Assembly: GCA_024278255.1 (NCBI GenBank)
Contig: JAJRTP010000518.1
Coordinates: forward strand, 1 to 5,316
Origin: Chloroflexota bacterium
GTDB lineage: Bacteria; Chloroflexota; Anaerolineae; Promineifilales; Promineifilaceae
Reading direction: 5' to 3'
DNA: 5,316 bases
Below are positions 5,234 to 5,316 of the stretch, in pieces. Position numbers and translations under genes: made by a program. Position 1 is the stretch's first letter, and each line of letters starts with the position of its first letter. Under the pieces are notes generated by a model, which worked only from the letters and a program-made list of their open reading frames with translations, was not told the DNA's origin and ran no database searches.

Positions 5234-5316
5234 GTTTTCAGTGTTCAGGGTGCAGTTTTCAGTGTATAGTGAGCCAACTTACTGAACACTTAATGCCATC
5301 TACTGAATACTGAATA
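5231..5316. repeat. Intergenic cluster of TTCAGT-type short repeats
   Basis: GCAGTTTTCAGTGT occurs at 5231-5244 and 5252-5265. AGTGTTCAG (5240-5248) is inverted as CTGAACACT (5282-5290), giving a 9-bp dyad. The window ends in tandem ACTGAAT units (5302-5315), which read ATTCAGT ATTCAGT on the minus strand. The cluster occupies the region upstream of trpA and continues off the right edge. The same kind of heptamer, ATTGAGT, is tandem at 1954-1967 beside the palindrome. Confidence 0.7.

Overview
The window looks like chromosomal DNA from a moderately GC-rich, Shine-Dalgarno-using bacterium, most plausibly a Chloroflexota lineage near Anaerolineae. The clue is a Tat/lipobox protein with a PTAVPPTAVPPT-type Pro/Thr/Ala/Val linker, a style common in that phylum, together with a purine-type deoxynucleoside kinase. 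This placement is an inference, because no marker gene is present. The genes are housekeeping or accessory metabolic genes in mixed orientation. No mobile element, CRISPR array, rRNA or tRNA was seen.

Layout, left to right. (1) Positions 1-618, minus strand: a deoxynucleoside kinase whose last few codons run off the left edge. (2) 619-844: a divergent intergenic region with a strong hairpin and mutually exclusive pairing arms, ending in an excellent ribosome binding site. (3) 845-1949, plus strand: a Tat-exported lipoprotein of unknown function, broken by a one-base frameshift at a TTT run (1233-1235). (4) 1963-1990: a perfect 28-bp palindrome that serves as the convergent end of the lipoprotein gene and the next gene. 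(5) 1985-3211, minus strand: a four-helix membrane-anchored metallophosphoesterase that lacks the usual GNHD motif. (6) 3212-3413: a divergent intergenic region with a good sigma70-type promoter facing right. (7) 3414-4391, plus strand: a PLP enzyme of the D-cysteine desulfhydrase / L-cysteate sulfo-lyase family. (8) 4397-5197, minus strand: tryptophan synthase alpha chain, convergent with the PLP enzyme and separated by 5 bp. (9) 5198-5316: the trpA promoter region, made of short repeats.

Neighbouring genes do not form an obvious pathway, and each appears to be its own transcription unit. trpA has its own extended -10 promoter, and no trpB lies directly upstream within the window.

The most unusual signal is at the DNA level. 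The palindromic octamer ACGGCCGT occurs 9 times exactly in 5.3 kb, in coding and non-coding DNA, on genes of both orientations and in two codon phases. This resembles the cyanobacterial HIP1 phenomenon but with a different sequence. Secondary points are the attenuator-like arm arrangement before the lipoprotein, the ATT(G/C)AGT intergenic repeats, and the altered phosphoesterase active site.
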